In this document: one piece after another, positions 46,070 to 58,951 of the stretch
Layout of the letters: every line of letters starts with the position of its first letter
Numbering within the stretch: the first letter of the stretch is position 1
NCBI GenBank assembly: GCA_032717465.1
Contig: CM064653.1
Coordinates: forward strand, 38,377,555-38,441,554
Direction of reading: 5' to 3'
Length of the DNA: 64,000 nucleotides
Source: Coenobita brevimanus
Lineage: Eukaryota > Arthropoda > Malacostraca > Decapoda > Coenobitidae
The notes under the pieces: generated by a model
Told to the model about the DNA's origin: nothing
What the model saw: the letters and a program-made list of their open reading frames with translations, nothing else
The model's database searches: none
Made by a program: the position numbers and the translations under genes

Positions 46070-47060
46070 AACTCCTTCAGTCCAATGTCCTCGTCTGCAT
46101 TTTATCCCTGTCACCTCCAAACGATGTCATTCAAGGGTTGAATTGCAAGGGCTTAGATGTAGTCTTAACGAACTTTTTCACCCCTAAAAGATGAAGAAAA
46201 CTGCCCAATAAAATCGTCTGGTGGTTGTTTGATATGGTGCCTTGAATCACAGGACAGATTTTATATTTTACTCTTACTATTTTCAAACTGTTTTTGTTAT
46301 TCGGCTTAGGAGAGACTTCCAGCTGGGGGGGTTAGATACAGCCTTCGCCAACTCCTTCAATACGAGAGGCTTTTCCTGAATTGAGCAGGTCCTCCGGAGG
46401 TAGCAAAAATAAGAAATTCAAAAAGACATTACTAGATTAAAGGTCCTATAAACTGGATGATTAAATAATAACTCGGCGCCGCAGGACTTACATATAAGGC
46501 ATCATCGTCGTCTTTGAATCGGTGACGTCCATTTCATTTACTCTTGCCGCTACCAAACGATGTTATTCAACTTAAGAAAACCCTCTTGTATTGGAGGGGT
46601 TTACTACAGGTATACCTAACACCTAAACCCACCAGTTCGAAAAGCCCATCCTCATCTAAGTAAAATCGTCAGCAGATGGCAAGAACAAACTGAACAGACA
46701 TCTCAATGGCCAGTAAGTTATGCAGATCAGAACAAACTCTGACCACATAGGACACAGCCAAGTAACCCTCTCGCGGTCTAAACAACTTTCGTCTTGAATT
46801 CTATGTAACATCAAATGATTTAATTCAGGTGGGAGTGAGTAGGGGAGCCTGTGCGTGTTAATACCGTCACCTTTAACCCTTCCATGGTTTCATGGACGAA
46901 CCTTCTTTTGTCCTTCTATAGTGTGTCATTTTAATCAGCTGAAGAATACGTCGCTGGACCCTGAAAGCAATGTTAGTCACCATTAATCTTCTTATGGTCG
47001 GGACAACTCTACTGTTCTATGAAACTAACGGCGGACGATTTTATTCAGGTAAGTGAGACA
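46070..47060. repeat. palindromic repeat (AATCGTCTGG family), tandem-like cluster of four to five copies
   Basis: 46070-46220 has left CCTCCAAACGATGTCATTCA and right AATAAAATCGTCTGGTGGTT. 46250-46420 has GGCTTAGGAGAGACTTCCAG and AATACGAGAGGCTTTTCCTG. 46490-46715 has CTACCAAACGATGTTATTCA and AGTAAAATCGTCAGCAGATG. 46760-47060 has left halves only (ACATCAAATGATTTAATTCA, GCGGACGATTTTATTCAGG). Confidence 0.75.
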
Positions 47061-47760
47061 AAGGAACGGAAATGTTAATAATGGCATCACTAATAGCTTC
47101 TTATGGTCGGATTTTCAGCACTGTATCCCAGCTGATGCCAGGCGATCCTGTTCTACTGGGAGTGAGTCACAGCAGCCTGAGTGTAGACAGGCTATTATCT
47201 GAACCTGGGTCTGAAATTTCAATCAAACTTACGATGAAAACCGTCTCGTTACTCAGATATACAGGGTGGTTCGTATATTGCACTCTTCTATTTATGTGTT
47301 GCGAGGACGGCTGTCTGCTTGTCAGAAAAGAAAAAAAAATTGACTGCTTCATGGAATTACCGAAAAAGCTGTCAATAAAAAACAGGTACTATATAACATG
47401 AAAAGCGTTATGAGAAGTACAAAAATGATATAACCTACTGTAGACACTGGTAACGTTGTTTTAGTCGTCCCCACAACATAGGGGAACAGGGCTGCGAGTT
47501 ATATGGACCTTCTTAAATTTTTTCCAGAACAAGACATGGAATGACTAAATTCTCAAATCCTTGAACAGTTGCGAAAAATATCACTCCACATTTTTCTCAA
47601 GCGATTATAATGTTTGTGGGCTGCAAAGGTCACATCACTGGGATTCGAAAATCGTTATATATCGTTATGAAGTGAATTAATGTTTACGTGAGCAACCGTA
47701 CACTCTATATATAAAATCAATCAATCTATTACCTATCAGTCTAAGTATTTATCTTAAGCC
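47061..47760. other. unique sequence, one unexplained open frame
   Basis: 47072-47401 is open on the plus strand for 109 codons, but the sequence matches no family I recognise, has no splice-bounded structure and no repeat bias. It is probably chance. Confidence 0.4.
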
Positions 47761-47764
47761 AGAA

Positions 47765-47900
47765 GCCTCAATCCAGGAAGGGGTGGCCACAGACGAATCG
47801 TCTCCATGTCATACTGTCCTCTACCATCACGCTGCTCTCTCTTCAATTCACACCCCCCTTCCTCATATACCTCTCCACTCCATCCTCCATCTCATCATCC
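47765..47900 (-). mobile_element. 3' fragment of the RTE element, diverged
   Basis: The reverse complement of GAAGGGGTGGCCACAGACGA, ATCGTCTCCATGTCATACTG and CTCATATACCTCTCCACTCC matches the last 130 bp of the element at 18.4-21.6 kb. The tail is degenerate. Confidence 0.8.
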
Positions 47901-48070
47901 TATAAACCAAAATATCTTTGGAAATATCCCTCCCCTACGCAAGGTTTGGCCATTTCAGAAGCAGACAGCCTAGTTGACTGTTAGTTTAAGATTTAGGTGG
48001 CCCCATTAACATCAGGCTAATTGGGTAGTTTGTTGTTACACAGACACAGTGGCCGGGTTAGGGGTTAATG

Positions 48071-48380
<310 letters not shown>

Positions 48381-48439
48381 CACAGGTGACTCCTCCACAC
48401 GCTATCCTGCACTTTTTCTCCACCTTAATGTTAACTTGC

Positions 48440-48527
48440 CGTGCTTCTCTCTCTCTCTCTCTCTCAGTTTCGCCACCCTTCCATCACATCCTCATTCCCT
48501 CTTTCACGTCACCCACTGACCGCCCCC

Positions 48528-48568
<41 letters not shown>

Positions 48569-48680
48569 TCATCCATCTCACGTCTCTTGCTATTCTCTTT
48601 CACCTCTCTCTCCCTTTTCCTCCCTCCTCTCTCTCACTTTTTCCTTTCACCCTCTCCCCTTCACCCTTCTCCCCTTTGCC
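48440..48680. repeat. pyrimidine-rich stretch with (CT)n-(CA)n
   Basis: CT at 48447-48467 and 48529-48545, CA at 48545-48568, then C/T-rich DNA. Confidence 0.8.
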
Positions 48681-48789
48681 CCACTTGTAAATCAGCTTAA
48701 CTTATCAAAGCGCAGATGATGGGGGATTAACTCCAAATATACATAATGTTCAAAGGGCAATATAACAAACGTGGCAGTTGACGAATACT

Positions 48790-49010
48790 TCACATTAACG
48801 CCTTGATCTTCTGACGTCTTTTTTTATCCTGCTACTTTTAAATTTGTATTTCAGCTTGGGGAAGGTTTCTCGAAATAGATGAGGATAGATATCGCCTTTG
48901 TTAATCCATTCACTACCAGTGGTCTTTTGAATGATGATATAGTCGTCTGGAAATAGCAAGAATAAACTAAACATACATCACCGAACTAAAGTGGCACCAA
49001 CTAACATAAG
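48790..49010. repeat. palindromic repeat (AATCGTCTGG family)
   Basis: Left CTGCTACTTTTAAATTTG and TTCAGCTTGGGGAAGG. Right ATAGTCGTCTGGAAATAGCA then AGAATAAACTAAACATACAT. Confidence 0.7.
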
Positions 49011-49600
49011 AGGTAATGGCTACAGGTTACTGACAACTATTCTCTTTTGAATGAAACTTTGACAGAACTGCAAACAAACGACACAAATCGCCCTACGACG
49101 TGGAAGACACGATACACTACTAACTTTTAAAGTCATCTCAACAAATTTATAGATTCAATCATAATTATCTATCCGCCAATAAATCCCCTTTTAATGAAGC
49201 GGCTACGTATCACTAGTCTTTCCACACACTCGAAATGATCGGATCTTGAATTTGACTCTCTCTCGTATTTTTTTTATCTCTTGGAAGGAACAGTGTTGGG
49301 GGCTTGTTGTCTTTGGTTCCTTCTTCTTCACATTAAAAAAAAAAAAAAAAAAACTAACATCGGTTCTCTTTCCAACTTGCTATCGTTAGTGTTAACCTGT
49401 AATCTGTCTTTTACTTAGAGAAATGGTGAACGATGGACGTCTTCCTCAGCTTACTTCTTCCCCTGATTTTGACTTCCTCCATAACTTAACGCATCAAAAC
49501 AATTCTATGACTCGATCACGTTTTGGTGCTCTTTGTTAGTGACCCCACAAACGTACCTGTTGTGAAAGAGTCGATTTCTAACTATGAACGCAAGTATCTT
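49011..49600. other. unique sequence, no recognisable feature
   Basis: AT-rich, with a poly-A run at 49335-49353. No gene. Confidence 0.4.
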
Positions 49601-49609
49601 TATTAACAA

Positions 49610-50010
49610 AATATCTCTTCCATGTCAGATCTGCTTTGGATCAAAGGTGGCTTATTCTGTACGCTGTATGGGGATCTGAAAAATTCGATTTTGGTGCAGA
49701 TCGATCAGAGGTTGAAGGTTCTGAGTCAATGCAAAAGTTTAGGGTACAGCGCTATCTCAAGATAGCTGGAGTCAATTAGGATCAATCTTTGCACATACTG
49801 TGTGGGGGAGTCTGGAATGAAGTGATTCAGCTTTGGTGAAGATCGACAAAGGTCAAGGTTAAAGGTCATGGGTAAAGATTAAAGTTCAAACGAGGCGTTA
49901 TCTCATAAACGTCTGGTCCGACTCGGATCCAAATTCGCCTAAATATTGTGTGAGAGAATGGCAACACGTGATTCTATTTTGGCTGATGGATAGTATCAAG
50001 TTCAAAGTTT
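49610..50010. repeat. diverged tandem repeat, about 130-150 bp unit
   Basis: Three units. Shared words are GCGCTATCTCAAGATAGCTG / GGCGTTATCTCATAAACGTC, GGATCAATCTTTGCACATAC / GGATCCAAATTCGCCTAAAT, TGTGTGGGGGAGTCTGGAA and TTTGGTGAAGATCGACAAAG. Each unit is followed by AAGGTCAAGGTTAAAGGTCA-like text. Confidence 0.65.
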
Positions 50011-50850
50011 GGGGGAGGCGTCGTTGTGCTCTCTGAATACTCACCAGTTTAACTTTTGATAAGAGGGACATATAGTATAAACTTTAAGCTTTTGGCGTCT
50101 TCCTTCCTTATCGTAAATAAACAGGACAGGCTGAGATGGGGAAGTGAGGAGAAAGAGTAGTCTTTTGCTTTCCCAAAGGTTTGGAAACGAACAGGAGGGT
50201 TGACCCGCATGATGGTCAGAACTTGGTGCTTGCTGGATGAATACTGAAAATCATGTAAAAAAAATTCTAGACCATCATGAACTTCATTATTAACATCATC
50301 ACACCACCAGAACAATATAACGGTGATTGTTTTCATCCCTTTTGTAGGGCGGGGGGAGTCTCCTAAGCTCCATAATATTGCCTTTTGGGCAGCCCCCCCC
50401 CCCAAAAAAAAAAAAAAGGTAGGTAAACGTTATCTCTAGTACCGGTAGATCACCACGAGAATGCTATTACCATTCCCCCACACAACTTCTGTAATTTATT
50501 ATAGTTACTACCACACTCTTATAATCATTTCTGAACAGGCGCCTAGTATGCGGGATGATAACACTGCCTCCCCCAAAATTCATTACCCCTACCGGAGCAC
50601 AGCTGCCCCTAATACATAACCCAGTCCACAGGTACCTAAGTGCTTCGTTATACTCTTCTACTCTAACCTGGCTTAAAATTATCATCTCTATATTATGACT
50701 ATTGAGTTGTTGCAAAATATTAACACTGGTATATGATGCTACTCAAGAAGTGCTACAGAAAGGATGTAGTGCCATATATATATTTTTTTCTGATAACAAT
50801 AACCTGCTAGAATTAACTGCAAAAAGAACGAAAATCTGCGTTACGCTAAG
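50011..50850. other. unique sequence, no recognisable feature
   Basis: Contains a C-run plus A-run at 50393-50417. No gene. Confidence 0.4.
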
Positions 50851-50869
50851 GTGAAAGGAGTGTAGTATA

Positions 50870-51115
50870 TAACTACACCAACAGTACAAAATTTCCCTCA
50901 CCAGAACATTACCACCGCCAGTACAAAATTATCACTACTACTACATAGAGTAACTACTCCACCAGTACATGACTACCAAGTACATAACTACTCATCAATA
51001 TACAACTACCCAGTGCATTACAACCACCACTGGTACAAAACTACCCTTCGCCGGTAAAAAACTATCCCCAACAGCATATAACTACCTCTGCCGTCACATA
51101 ACAACCCCCATCAGT
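50870..51115. repeat. degenerate minisatellite (ACCAGTACATAACTAC)
   Basis: Units of about 20-30 bp with CCAGTACAAAATTATCAC, ACCAGTACATGACTACC and ACAGCATATAACTACC. Confidence 0.7.
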
Positions 51116-51539
51116 AGAGGGGTGACGCTCTTAATATGGGTGGCTATTTTTGGTGTCCTTACATTGATCTCCGTGAGGCACCCGGGCATTATGTTTCACT
51201 CTTAATTAATTCACCCACTAGTCCTATCAGCTTACCCTTGACTGGCGTGGGTGCAGAAAATTGGGTGAGGTAAAGAAAATGGGGGTGAGGCGTACAAAAC
51301 TGGTCTGGCATGTGCAATAATGGACGTAGGATGCTGGTTAGATGAAGGGGTGGGTGTAAATATCAAGGTGAGCGACAGGCACCTCCGTAACTTAGGCCTT
51401 TGAGCTTGTGAGGGGCTGATCATTTCCTATTCTGGGATACAGGTTGCCACACTTATTACCTTGTTACCTCAGGGGATATACAAAATGGGCTGGGTGGGTT
51501 CAGAAAATGGGGTAGGGTGTCTAAAATATGATACTGGGG

Positions 51540-52131
51540 TTCAGACTCAGTTAACGAGGGAGAGGGAAGGGAAATGATGGCAAAGGAAGAGAAGAGGGAG
51601 AAGAATAAAATGACGAAGAAGGAGCAGGAGGAGAAGGATGGGTGAAGGGAGGAAAAGGTAAGGAAGAGGGAGATGGAAACGAGAAGGGATACAAAGGAAG
51701 GGTGTGTGTGAAAGGGGAGAAGCGAAAAGGGGAAGGTAAAAGATGGAGAGGGAAGGAGTAGGTGAGGAGAACGGCGTGGGAAATGGGAGAAGAGAAAGGT
51801 GGGGAGAGGAGAGGAAGGGGAGGGAGAGGGGGCACGAGGTGGGGGCGGAGTGACATAAACGGAGGGGCACCATAAACTGAAAGGAGAGCTGAGTGAAGTT
51901 GAGAAGTTAGAAGTAGAGTACGGGAGTGGGGGTGAGAGGGGGTGGAGGGGGAGAGGAAAGGTAAGAGGAGAGAGAGAGAAAGTGGAGTTGGGGAAAGGAG
52001 AGGGACTGAGGAAGGAGTGAGGGTGGAAGAGATAGATGGAGAGGGGAGGGGAGAAGCGTCAAGGTGGAGGGGTGGGTGGGAGACAGGAGGAGGGGGAAGA
52101 GGAGGAGACTGGAGGAAAAAAGGAGAGGGGG

Positions 52132-52165
<34 letters not shown>

Positions 52166-53320
52166 AGGAATTTGAGGCTTATAATTTGGTTCATATAATC
52201 TTCGCTGATATTCCACAAGTCCGCCGCAAATGCCGTGACACCGGGCCTGAATGGGACAGCCGTGGCATATCTCAGTATAAACGCGCCGGTATTAGTGCCA
52301 AAGTGGTGACATGCGAGGCTGGGTGGCGATGTTTGTTGGCGCGTGGGAGGAATGCTGGAACTCAGGGAAGGGAACGTAGAAAAAAGAAAATGAGAAAGAC
52401 AAGAGGGAGAGGACGAGGAAGGGAAGAGGATAAGGAAAGGGTGAAGAAGCAGTGGAACTGGGGGAAGGAGGAGGAGGAGGAGGAGGAGGAGGAGGAACTG
52501 AAGGCAGAATTATGGATGGAAAAGAAAAGAGAGGAAGAGGATGAAAATAGAAAGGAAAAAGGGAAGAAGAATAAGGAAGGGGAAGAGACGGATGAAGGGG
52601 TAACATGAGAAAGAATTTAAGGAGAGTAGAATAGGAAGCAAAGAAAGAAAACGAAGAAAAAAAAAAGGAAGTGGTAAAGGGAAAGAAAGGAGAGGGACGT
52701 AAAGGTGGGGAAAAGTGGAACTGGAATATATGGGGATGAGGACTGTAGCAAAGGAGGTGGAGGAAGAGCGTATGGAGGGGGATGTACAAAGGGGTGAAGA
52801 GGAGGGAAGACGGGGAAAGGGGAGGAACTGAAAGAGGGAGAAAAGGGGGAGAGTGGAAGGGAAAGAGTGGTGAAAGGAAGTGAAGGTGGGAAAGAGAGAG
52901 GAAAGGAAGGGAAGAAAGAAGGGGAAACGATCATTAAGTGTAGGATGGGAACAAGGGGAAGACGGGAAGAGAACAGAAAAAAGAAGAGGAAAGAGGGGAA
53001 GAAGCAGTGAAAGGAGAAAGAACAGGAAAAGAACAAGGAAGAAGGGGGAAAAAAGGGGAAAGAGAAGGAAAAGAAGCAGAGAAAGAGAAAGAAGGGAAAA
53101 GAAGTGGACAAGACGGAGAAGAAAGCAATAGGGGAAGAGAACGGGAAACAGAGGGGAGAAATGGGGAGGGGAAAAGAACAGATGTAAAAGGAAGACTTGG
53201 AAAGAAAGAAAAAAGAGGACAAAGAAGATTAAAGGAGAGGAAAGAAGACGGGGAAAAGAAGAGGAAACATAAGAGGGAAAACGGAGATGTGGGAGGAGGG
53301 GGGGGGAGTCGAGTGGAGAG
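51540..53320. repeat. polypurine tracts flanking a SINE remnant
   Basis: The plus strand is A/G-rich at 51545-52165 and 52355-53320, with GA repeats at 52132-52158 and (GGA)n at 52467-52495. Between them lies the unrelated block at 52165-52350. Confidence 0.85.
52200..52345 (+). mobile_element. SINE remnant related to the tRNA-derived SINE at 26.9 kb
   Basis: GGTATTAGTGCCAAAGTGGT then GACATGCGAGGCTGGG resembles GTGTTAGCGCCGAAGTGGTG in the body of the 26.9-27.2 kb SINE. The tRNA-like head is not recognisable here. Confidence 0.5.
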
Positions 53321-53372
53321 GGTATGTGTATTTTCTTATTTACAACTTTACCACATAAATCGTCTCTGGCAC

Positions 53373-53377
<5 letters not shown>

Positions 53378-53413
<36 letters not shown>

Positions 53414-53520
53414 AAAAAAAAAAATAATAATAATAATAAATAAATAAATAAATAAAATAAAAAAATAAAATAAAAAGTCATCAGTGCTGGGGTTACGGTA
53501 AAAAAAAAAAAAAAAAAAAT
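53378..53520. repeat. (CT)n, (AAT)/(AAAT)n and poly-A
   Basis: CT repeats 53378-53410, A run, AAT and AAAT repeats, then another A run at 53501-53519. Confidence 0.9.
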
Positions 53521-53539
53521 CGTAGGTTCGTTTGAGGCT

Positions 53540-53950
53540 TCAGATGACACTGATTCAGAGGCCGTATTTCAAACATTATTATTGCCACCTACAGACGATT
53601 TAATTCAGCTGTGGAGAGACTTTTTGAGCTGGAGGGATTATGCAGCCATAATAATAAACTCCTTCCATACTAGAACTGAATAAAATCGGTGAATGAAAAT
53701 GTCTGATGGTAGTTTTATTACTCCCTTGACTCCGGTGACGCTTTTATTACTTTCTTTTGACGCTTTTGTTCATTTTTTTCTATCATGCCATTTTACTTAG
53801 CCTACGCGAGAACTTATTATATTTGATGGGTTAATAAGGGCAGGATTTAACCCCTCTGTATATAAAAAGGTGTCTCCAGAACTGACTGATATCGCTGGGG
53901 AGCAGCACATATAAAATACAACGCATCACCGTATCGAAGGGGTTAAAATG
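53540..53950. repeat. palindromic repeat (AATCGTCTGG family), two copies
   Basis: Copy at 53560-53700: left CACCTACAGACGATTTAATT and CAGCTGTGGAGAGACTTTTT; right GAACTGAATAAAATCGGTG. Copy at 53740-53945: TTTACTTAGCCTACGCGAG, AACCCCTCTG, then GTATCGAAGGGGTTAAAATG. Confidence 0.7.
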
Positions 53951-54830
53951 AGAGCGACATCAATGAGGATTAATAGCATAAGGAACATAACAAAACTTCT
54001 ATGGTTTCTTTTTCTGGGTGGTTCCGTTTGGTGCTCAGATGGTGTTAGTAGCACACGGAACACTACCATCGGACGCTTACCTTTAACGATGAATTCTTGC
54101 CCTTGAACTCTGACCTATAAACTTGAAAACTCTGGCTCGTATTCAAAGTAGTATGGAAGGCTTCGTAGCACGTCTTCCTTAGTGATTTGTTTTATCCATT
54201 ACATCTGAATATTCTCTTGCATGTCATTAATTATCGTTTTTAACATCGAAATAGTCTGCATCAATATCGCAGAAATAGATACTGAGGTATAATGTTCAGC
54301 AAATACACCTCCTCTCAACAGAGTAGAGTCAAAGGCTTTTCTCCTTTTGCTGACTTCCCATCCTGTCTCTTCGCCGCAATGTTTCACCTTTATCTCTTTT
54401 CTATCGCTACCTCAATGGTCACAGCCCTTCTGAGCTGTCTGCTTGTGTCCCCCTGCACTATGGGCACGGTAGCGCGTAACACATGTCTGGAAACAGCAAC
54501 TCCCACTCCTCTTTGTCCAATTCGCTAACGGAACAATTAACCGATACTCCCAGCCATTCAAATATGCAATAGGTCAACTCAGGAACTGTCTCTCTCTGTC
54601 AGTGTTTCCTTTTGCCTATGACCTCCAGTCTTAAACGCAGTGTCTCCAGGCATCTGAAAATGAACGCCTCTTGATTTTGTTTCTTGGAGGGTGCAATCTC
54701 GCGGACTTCTACCCTACGGTTCCTTCATTCTTGTTAAAAAGAAAAAAAAAAAAAGAAGAAATCGCCAAGGAACAGTTGTTAAGAATCTCAAGCCACTTAG
54801 AATACAACCCCTTGTGAATTAGCCCCTTCC
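53951..54830. other. unique sequence, no recognisable feature
   Basis: No supported gene. The open frame 54292-54528 shows no family resemblance. Confidence 0.4.
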
Positions 54831-54834
54831 CTAC

Positions 54835-55090
54835 GAGAGGTTCTTCCCAAGCTTAGCCCTCTCATTCCGATCACGTTCTTATTATTATATTCTTGCTCAT
54901 CCCTCACAATTTGGAAAGGACGTTAGTAATGAAGGGGTTAATGAAGGCGATACCTAACTCCTTCGGTTCGCAACCATACTGAAGCTGAAGGAAATCGTCT
55001 GGAGCCTCCAAGAACAATATAATAAACAGGTCACAGGATAGGCCAAGGCGTTAATAAAATCGTGTGGTGGTGGCTGCTCCTCGACGTAGA
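54835..55090. repeat. palindromic repeat (AATCGTCTGG family), one to two copies
   Basis: CTACGAGAGGTTCTTCCCAA and ATGAAGGGGTTAATGAAGGC, then AAGGAAATCGTCTGGAGCCT and AATAAAATCGTGTGGTGGTG. Confidence 0.7.
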
Positions 55091-55319
55091 GTGTGAGGGT
55101 GTTTAAGTTACTCCCTTCCTCTACCTCGTTCTTCCCTTTCTTCCGATTTTGCATTTTCGTTTACTTACTCTTTCTCCCCACACACTCCACCTCTTCTCTC
55201 TACTGTTCTTCCTACCTCTTTCTCTTCTACTTTTTCCTACGTCCTCTTTCTTTCCCCTCTCTCAAATTCTAGTATCTTCAGATTTTTTTAAAACTAGACT
55301 CGTTTATTTTGTTTCACCT

Positions 55320-55615
55320 GAGCAACTGGTGAAGAACGGTGAAGAACAGTGAAAATAAATAACAAAAAGGGGTGTGGGTGTCTAACAACATGAAGAACAG
55401 TGAAGAACATGGTAGGTGAATAATAAGTGAGGAGGTTAAGTGATTAAGAACTTGAAGGACAGTGAAGAACATGGGATATAAATAACAAGAAGGGGGGTGT
55501 TGTCTAAGAACAAAAATAACAGTGAAGAACAAAAGGGGTGTGCGTGAAAGCCATGAAGAACAGTGAAGAACAGTGGATAACAAGTGAAGGGGTGGGTGAG
55601 TAAGGCCTAGTACTA
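55320..55615. repeat. minisatellite with AACAGTGAAGAACA core
   Basis: Units of about 55-65 bp: GTGAAGAACAGTGAAAATAA, AACAGTGAAGAACATGGTAG, GACAGTGAAGAACATGGGAT, AACAGTGAAGAACAAAAGGG, AACAGTGAAGAACAGTGGAT. Confidence 0.8.
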
Positions 55616-55679
55616 TCAGTGGGTGCAAGGTTGGCTGATTCCTTTGTTGATGTTGTGGTAGGGAGGAAAAGGGGAACAC

Positions 55680-56519
55680 ACAGATCTCTCTACCCCCTCC
55701 ACCCCTCCTTCCCTCTCCTTATCTTCTCCCTTCTACTTTCTCCTTCTTCCCTCCACCCCTCCCTCCTCGTCCCTTATCTTCCCTCTTCTATTGTCTCCCT
55801 TTACCCTCCGTCCATCTCTCTCTCTCGCTCTCTCTCTCTTTTATTAATGTGGGATGGAGTGAAGAACGCAGCACATTTAATCACTCTACCCCCACTTCAC
55901 TTACCTCCTCTTCGCTTGCTTTTTCACTCTTACATCCTCTTTCTTCCCTCCCTCCCTCCTCTCTATCTTCCTTTACTTTTGTAGGATGGAGGAAGAAACG
56001 AAGCACAGATTATCACACTATCCCTCCCCCCTCTCCCCCATCTCTCTCTCTAGCACAAACAGATAAGATCACTTTATACTTCCCTACTTTACTTCAAAGG
56101 GTCACAGACTAGGGTTTCCGGTTTCTCTCCCCTCCCTCCCTCCCCCTCTCACTTTCCTCTCCCTCCCCTCCCCTGCTTTGCTCCCCTTTTCTCCCTTTAT
56201 TAGCCTCTTCTCTCGCGTTTTACTGCCCCTCTCCACCTCCTCCTTCTCCCCCTTTCACTTTGAGAGGCACCTTAAAATATCTTTATATTTATTTATTTAA
56301 TGGCGTTTTTCTGTTTCCGTTAATGGTACTCGTGGTATGCTATTGATTAGTCTCCCTCTCTCTACTTCACCATCTTTCCCATATGCCCCCCTTCTCTTTC
56401 TCACCTCCTTACTCTTTGCCCTTCTTCACTCCCCTCCCCCCTCTCTCTCTGTTTTGTCACCCTTCCCTTCTGCCCCCCTTCTCTTTCTCACTTCCTTACT
56501 CTTTGCTCCTCCTCACTCT

Positions 56520-56596
<77 letters not shown>

Positions 56597-56850
56597 ATTC
56601 CTTTTATTGTTCATTCCTCTTTTTCTGCCTTCTCTTTCTCCCTCCCCCATCAACGTGTTTCATTCATCTTACCCTCTCATACCTTCCTCATTTTACCTTT
56701 CTCATAATCAACGCTTTATCTCCCCCCCCCCCTCTCACTTACATAACCAATCCCTTCACTACCAGTCTCTTTCCTTTCCTCTGTCTCTTCCACTGTTCCT
56801 CTCCTCCATTTCCTATCCTTTTCCTTTCTCCCCTCATCTCTGCAACACTC
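55680..56850. repeat. polypyrimidine tract with (GT)n inside
   Basis: C/T-rich throughout. GT repeats at 56522-56594. A 35-bp phrase (AGGATGGAGGAAGAAACGAA; earlier GGGATGGAGTGAAGAACGCA) links the otherwise pyrimidine-rich units. Confidence 0.85.
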
Positions 56851-56854
56851 TTCC

Positions 56855-57355
56855 CTGGTGGTTGGTGGTGGCGACCATCATCCACTCACTTGATGCAGTG
56901 CAACCCACTTCTTCCTTATCTTTTCTCATTCCATATCTGTGTCTGCCTTCCTCTCTGTCTATTTCTCCCTTTCCTTCCTGTCACTTTTTATTACAATTCC
57001 TTCCACTTCTGGTGGAATGACAAGCCTAATGGTTTCATGTAGTTCCGGAAACCATTTACAGCGCTGGGTGGCAACCATATAACCAAATTACGGGGAGGAG
57101 TGGAGCCTGCTATGGTGTCCCTGCTAACTGTGTGGGGACGTACCCTAAATCTGGCGTCCACCCATGAACTAAACTTCTACACTTTTCTTTGCGCCTCCCT
57201 GTGGCGAGGCGCTGCCGCTGTCAGCGGCAAGGGAATATCGGTTCTGAGCAAGGGATGCCCCCGCAGAGGCAATTGCTTGCCTGTGGATGATTGGCCTGCT
57301 CGTCCAGACAGACTGGGGGTGATCATCATCAACAACAACAACAACAACACTCTTC
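56855..57355 (+). mobile_element. interspersed repeat family E, copy 2, with (CAA)n tail
   Basis: The first 235 bp match 8421-8665 (GCGACCATCATCCACTCACT, GGAAACCATTTACA, GGGTGGCAACCATATAACCA). The rest (GATTGGCCTGCTCGTCCAGA, CAGACTGGGGGTGATCATCA) ends in CAACAACAACAAC. The tail and position suggest the 3' end of a non-LTR element or a SINE. Confidence 0.7.
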
Positions 57356-58325
57356 CTTTCCAAATATTTTCTAATTCCCTTTCTCCATCTTTCCTTCCAT
57401 CCTTCCCTCTCTCACCTCCCTCTCGCTGTTTTGTTCTCACTTCTCTCCCTCTCTCCTCTTTCGTTCGAACAATATTTAACTCTCTTTACTCTCTTCTCTT
57501 CCCTTTCCTTGCAGTACACTCCCCCCCCCCCCCCGTCGGAACAAATACCCAACACAACACAAAGTATCTCAGCAATATCCCTCCTCCTCCACTCAACGCG
57601 ACACTTCACACACACATACGTAAACACAGCCACCTAAAATATTCAACCACATAGACGCCTTTATGAACCATCAGCAGACATACACCCCTCAGAAACTATC
57701 TTACCCACAGAGACATGATTATGTCTAGTCAGACTGCGGTGGAGCCATTACCCTTCCCTGCCATAAAATACAACTCACAAGCAATCCACCATGTCCACGG
57801 CGCAATGCAGCCCATAACACCATAATATACAGTACTTATTCACCTTATGCGCCACACTGTCACAAATTGCTGAGTATCGCAAAAGACAAATTTTGAACAA
57901 AAGACCTCTAGAAAAAAATATATATATATCCTCTTCCTCCCTACCCAGCCGCCGTTCTCCTTTCCCATCCCATCATCTCTTCCCTTTCCTTCCACCTTCC
58001 TTCCTTTCCCTTCTCCCACTTCGTACCTTCCCTCACTTCTTCCTTTCACTTTCATCCTCATTCCATTCCTTCCCCACATCATCGTAGCCCCGCCTCCCAT
58101 TGTTGGTGCCTTGCTTGGCTTACTTTCTTTTCTTTTCCTACCATCACTTCTCTTCTCCCATCCTTTCCTTTCCTTTCCCTTTCCTTCCTTTCCCCTCTCT
58201 TTCTTCCCCTCCCCTCCTCCATCCCCCTTGTCGTGTGCCCCACTTGAGGAACTTGTCCACTTAAGGCCTCGACCCCCACACGCCACCTCATTACACCCCG
58301 CCCTTTCGTTAACCATTCCTCCTTG
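57356..58325. repeat. polypyrimidine stretches around a short unique block
   Basis: C/T-rich at 57356-57540 and 57930-58215. 57541-57925 is mixed-composition DNA with no recognised gene. Confidence 0.75.
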
Positions 58326-58892
58326 ACCCTCTTTCCTTAACACCCATTCTCTACTCCTGTTTCGTTAACCATCAATCGCTGACTGCCATTCGTTAACCAT
58401 TCCTTGCTGTCCTTCTTTTGTAAACCCCTCCTTGCTGTCCCTCTGTCGTTAACCGTCCCTCCTTTCGTCCTCTTGTTTCGTTAACCACTCTTCTTCCACC
58501 TCTTGTTTCGTTAACCACTCTTCTTCCACCTCTTGTTTCGTTAACCACTCCTCCTCCACCCCTGTTTCGTTAACCACTCCTCCTCCTCCACCTGTTTCGT
58601 TAACCATTCCTCCTCCTCTCCTCCACCTCCACCTCTGCTTCGTTAACCACTCCTCCTCTTCCACACCTGTTTCCTTAACCACTCCTCTTTCACCCCTTCG
58701 TTAACATCCCTCGTGCGCCCCTTTACGTTAACCATCCGTCCATTGCGCCCTTTCGTTGACCACCCGTCCATTACCCTTTTTCGTTGATCCTTTGGCTGAC
58801 CTTCCCTTGACCTTTACTGCCCCCCCTATCGTTGACCTTCGTTAATCCCTTCATTTCACGGAGTTTCCTCTAAATTGCACCAACTGGTCTAT

Positions 58893-58951
<59 letters not shown>

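Noticed and set aside
47072..47401. 109-codon plus-strand open frame in otherwise unique DNA
   Set aside because: No similarity to a family I know, no splice-bounded exon shape, and it overlaps the end of a palindromic repeat cluster. Chance is likely.
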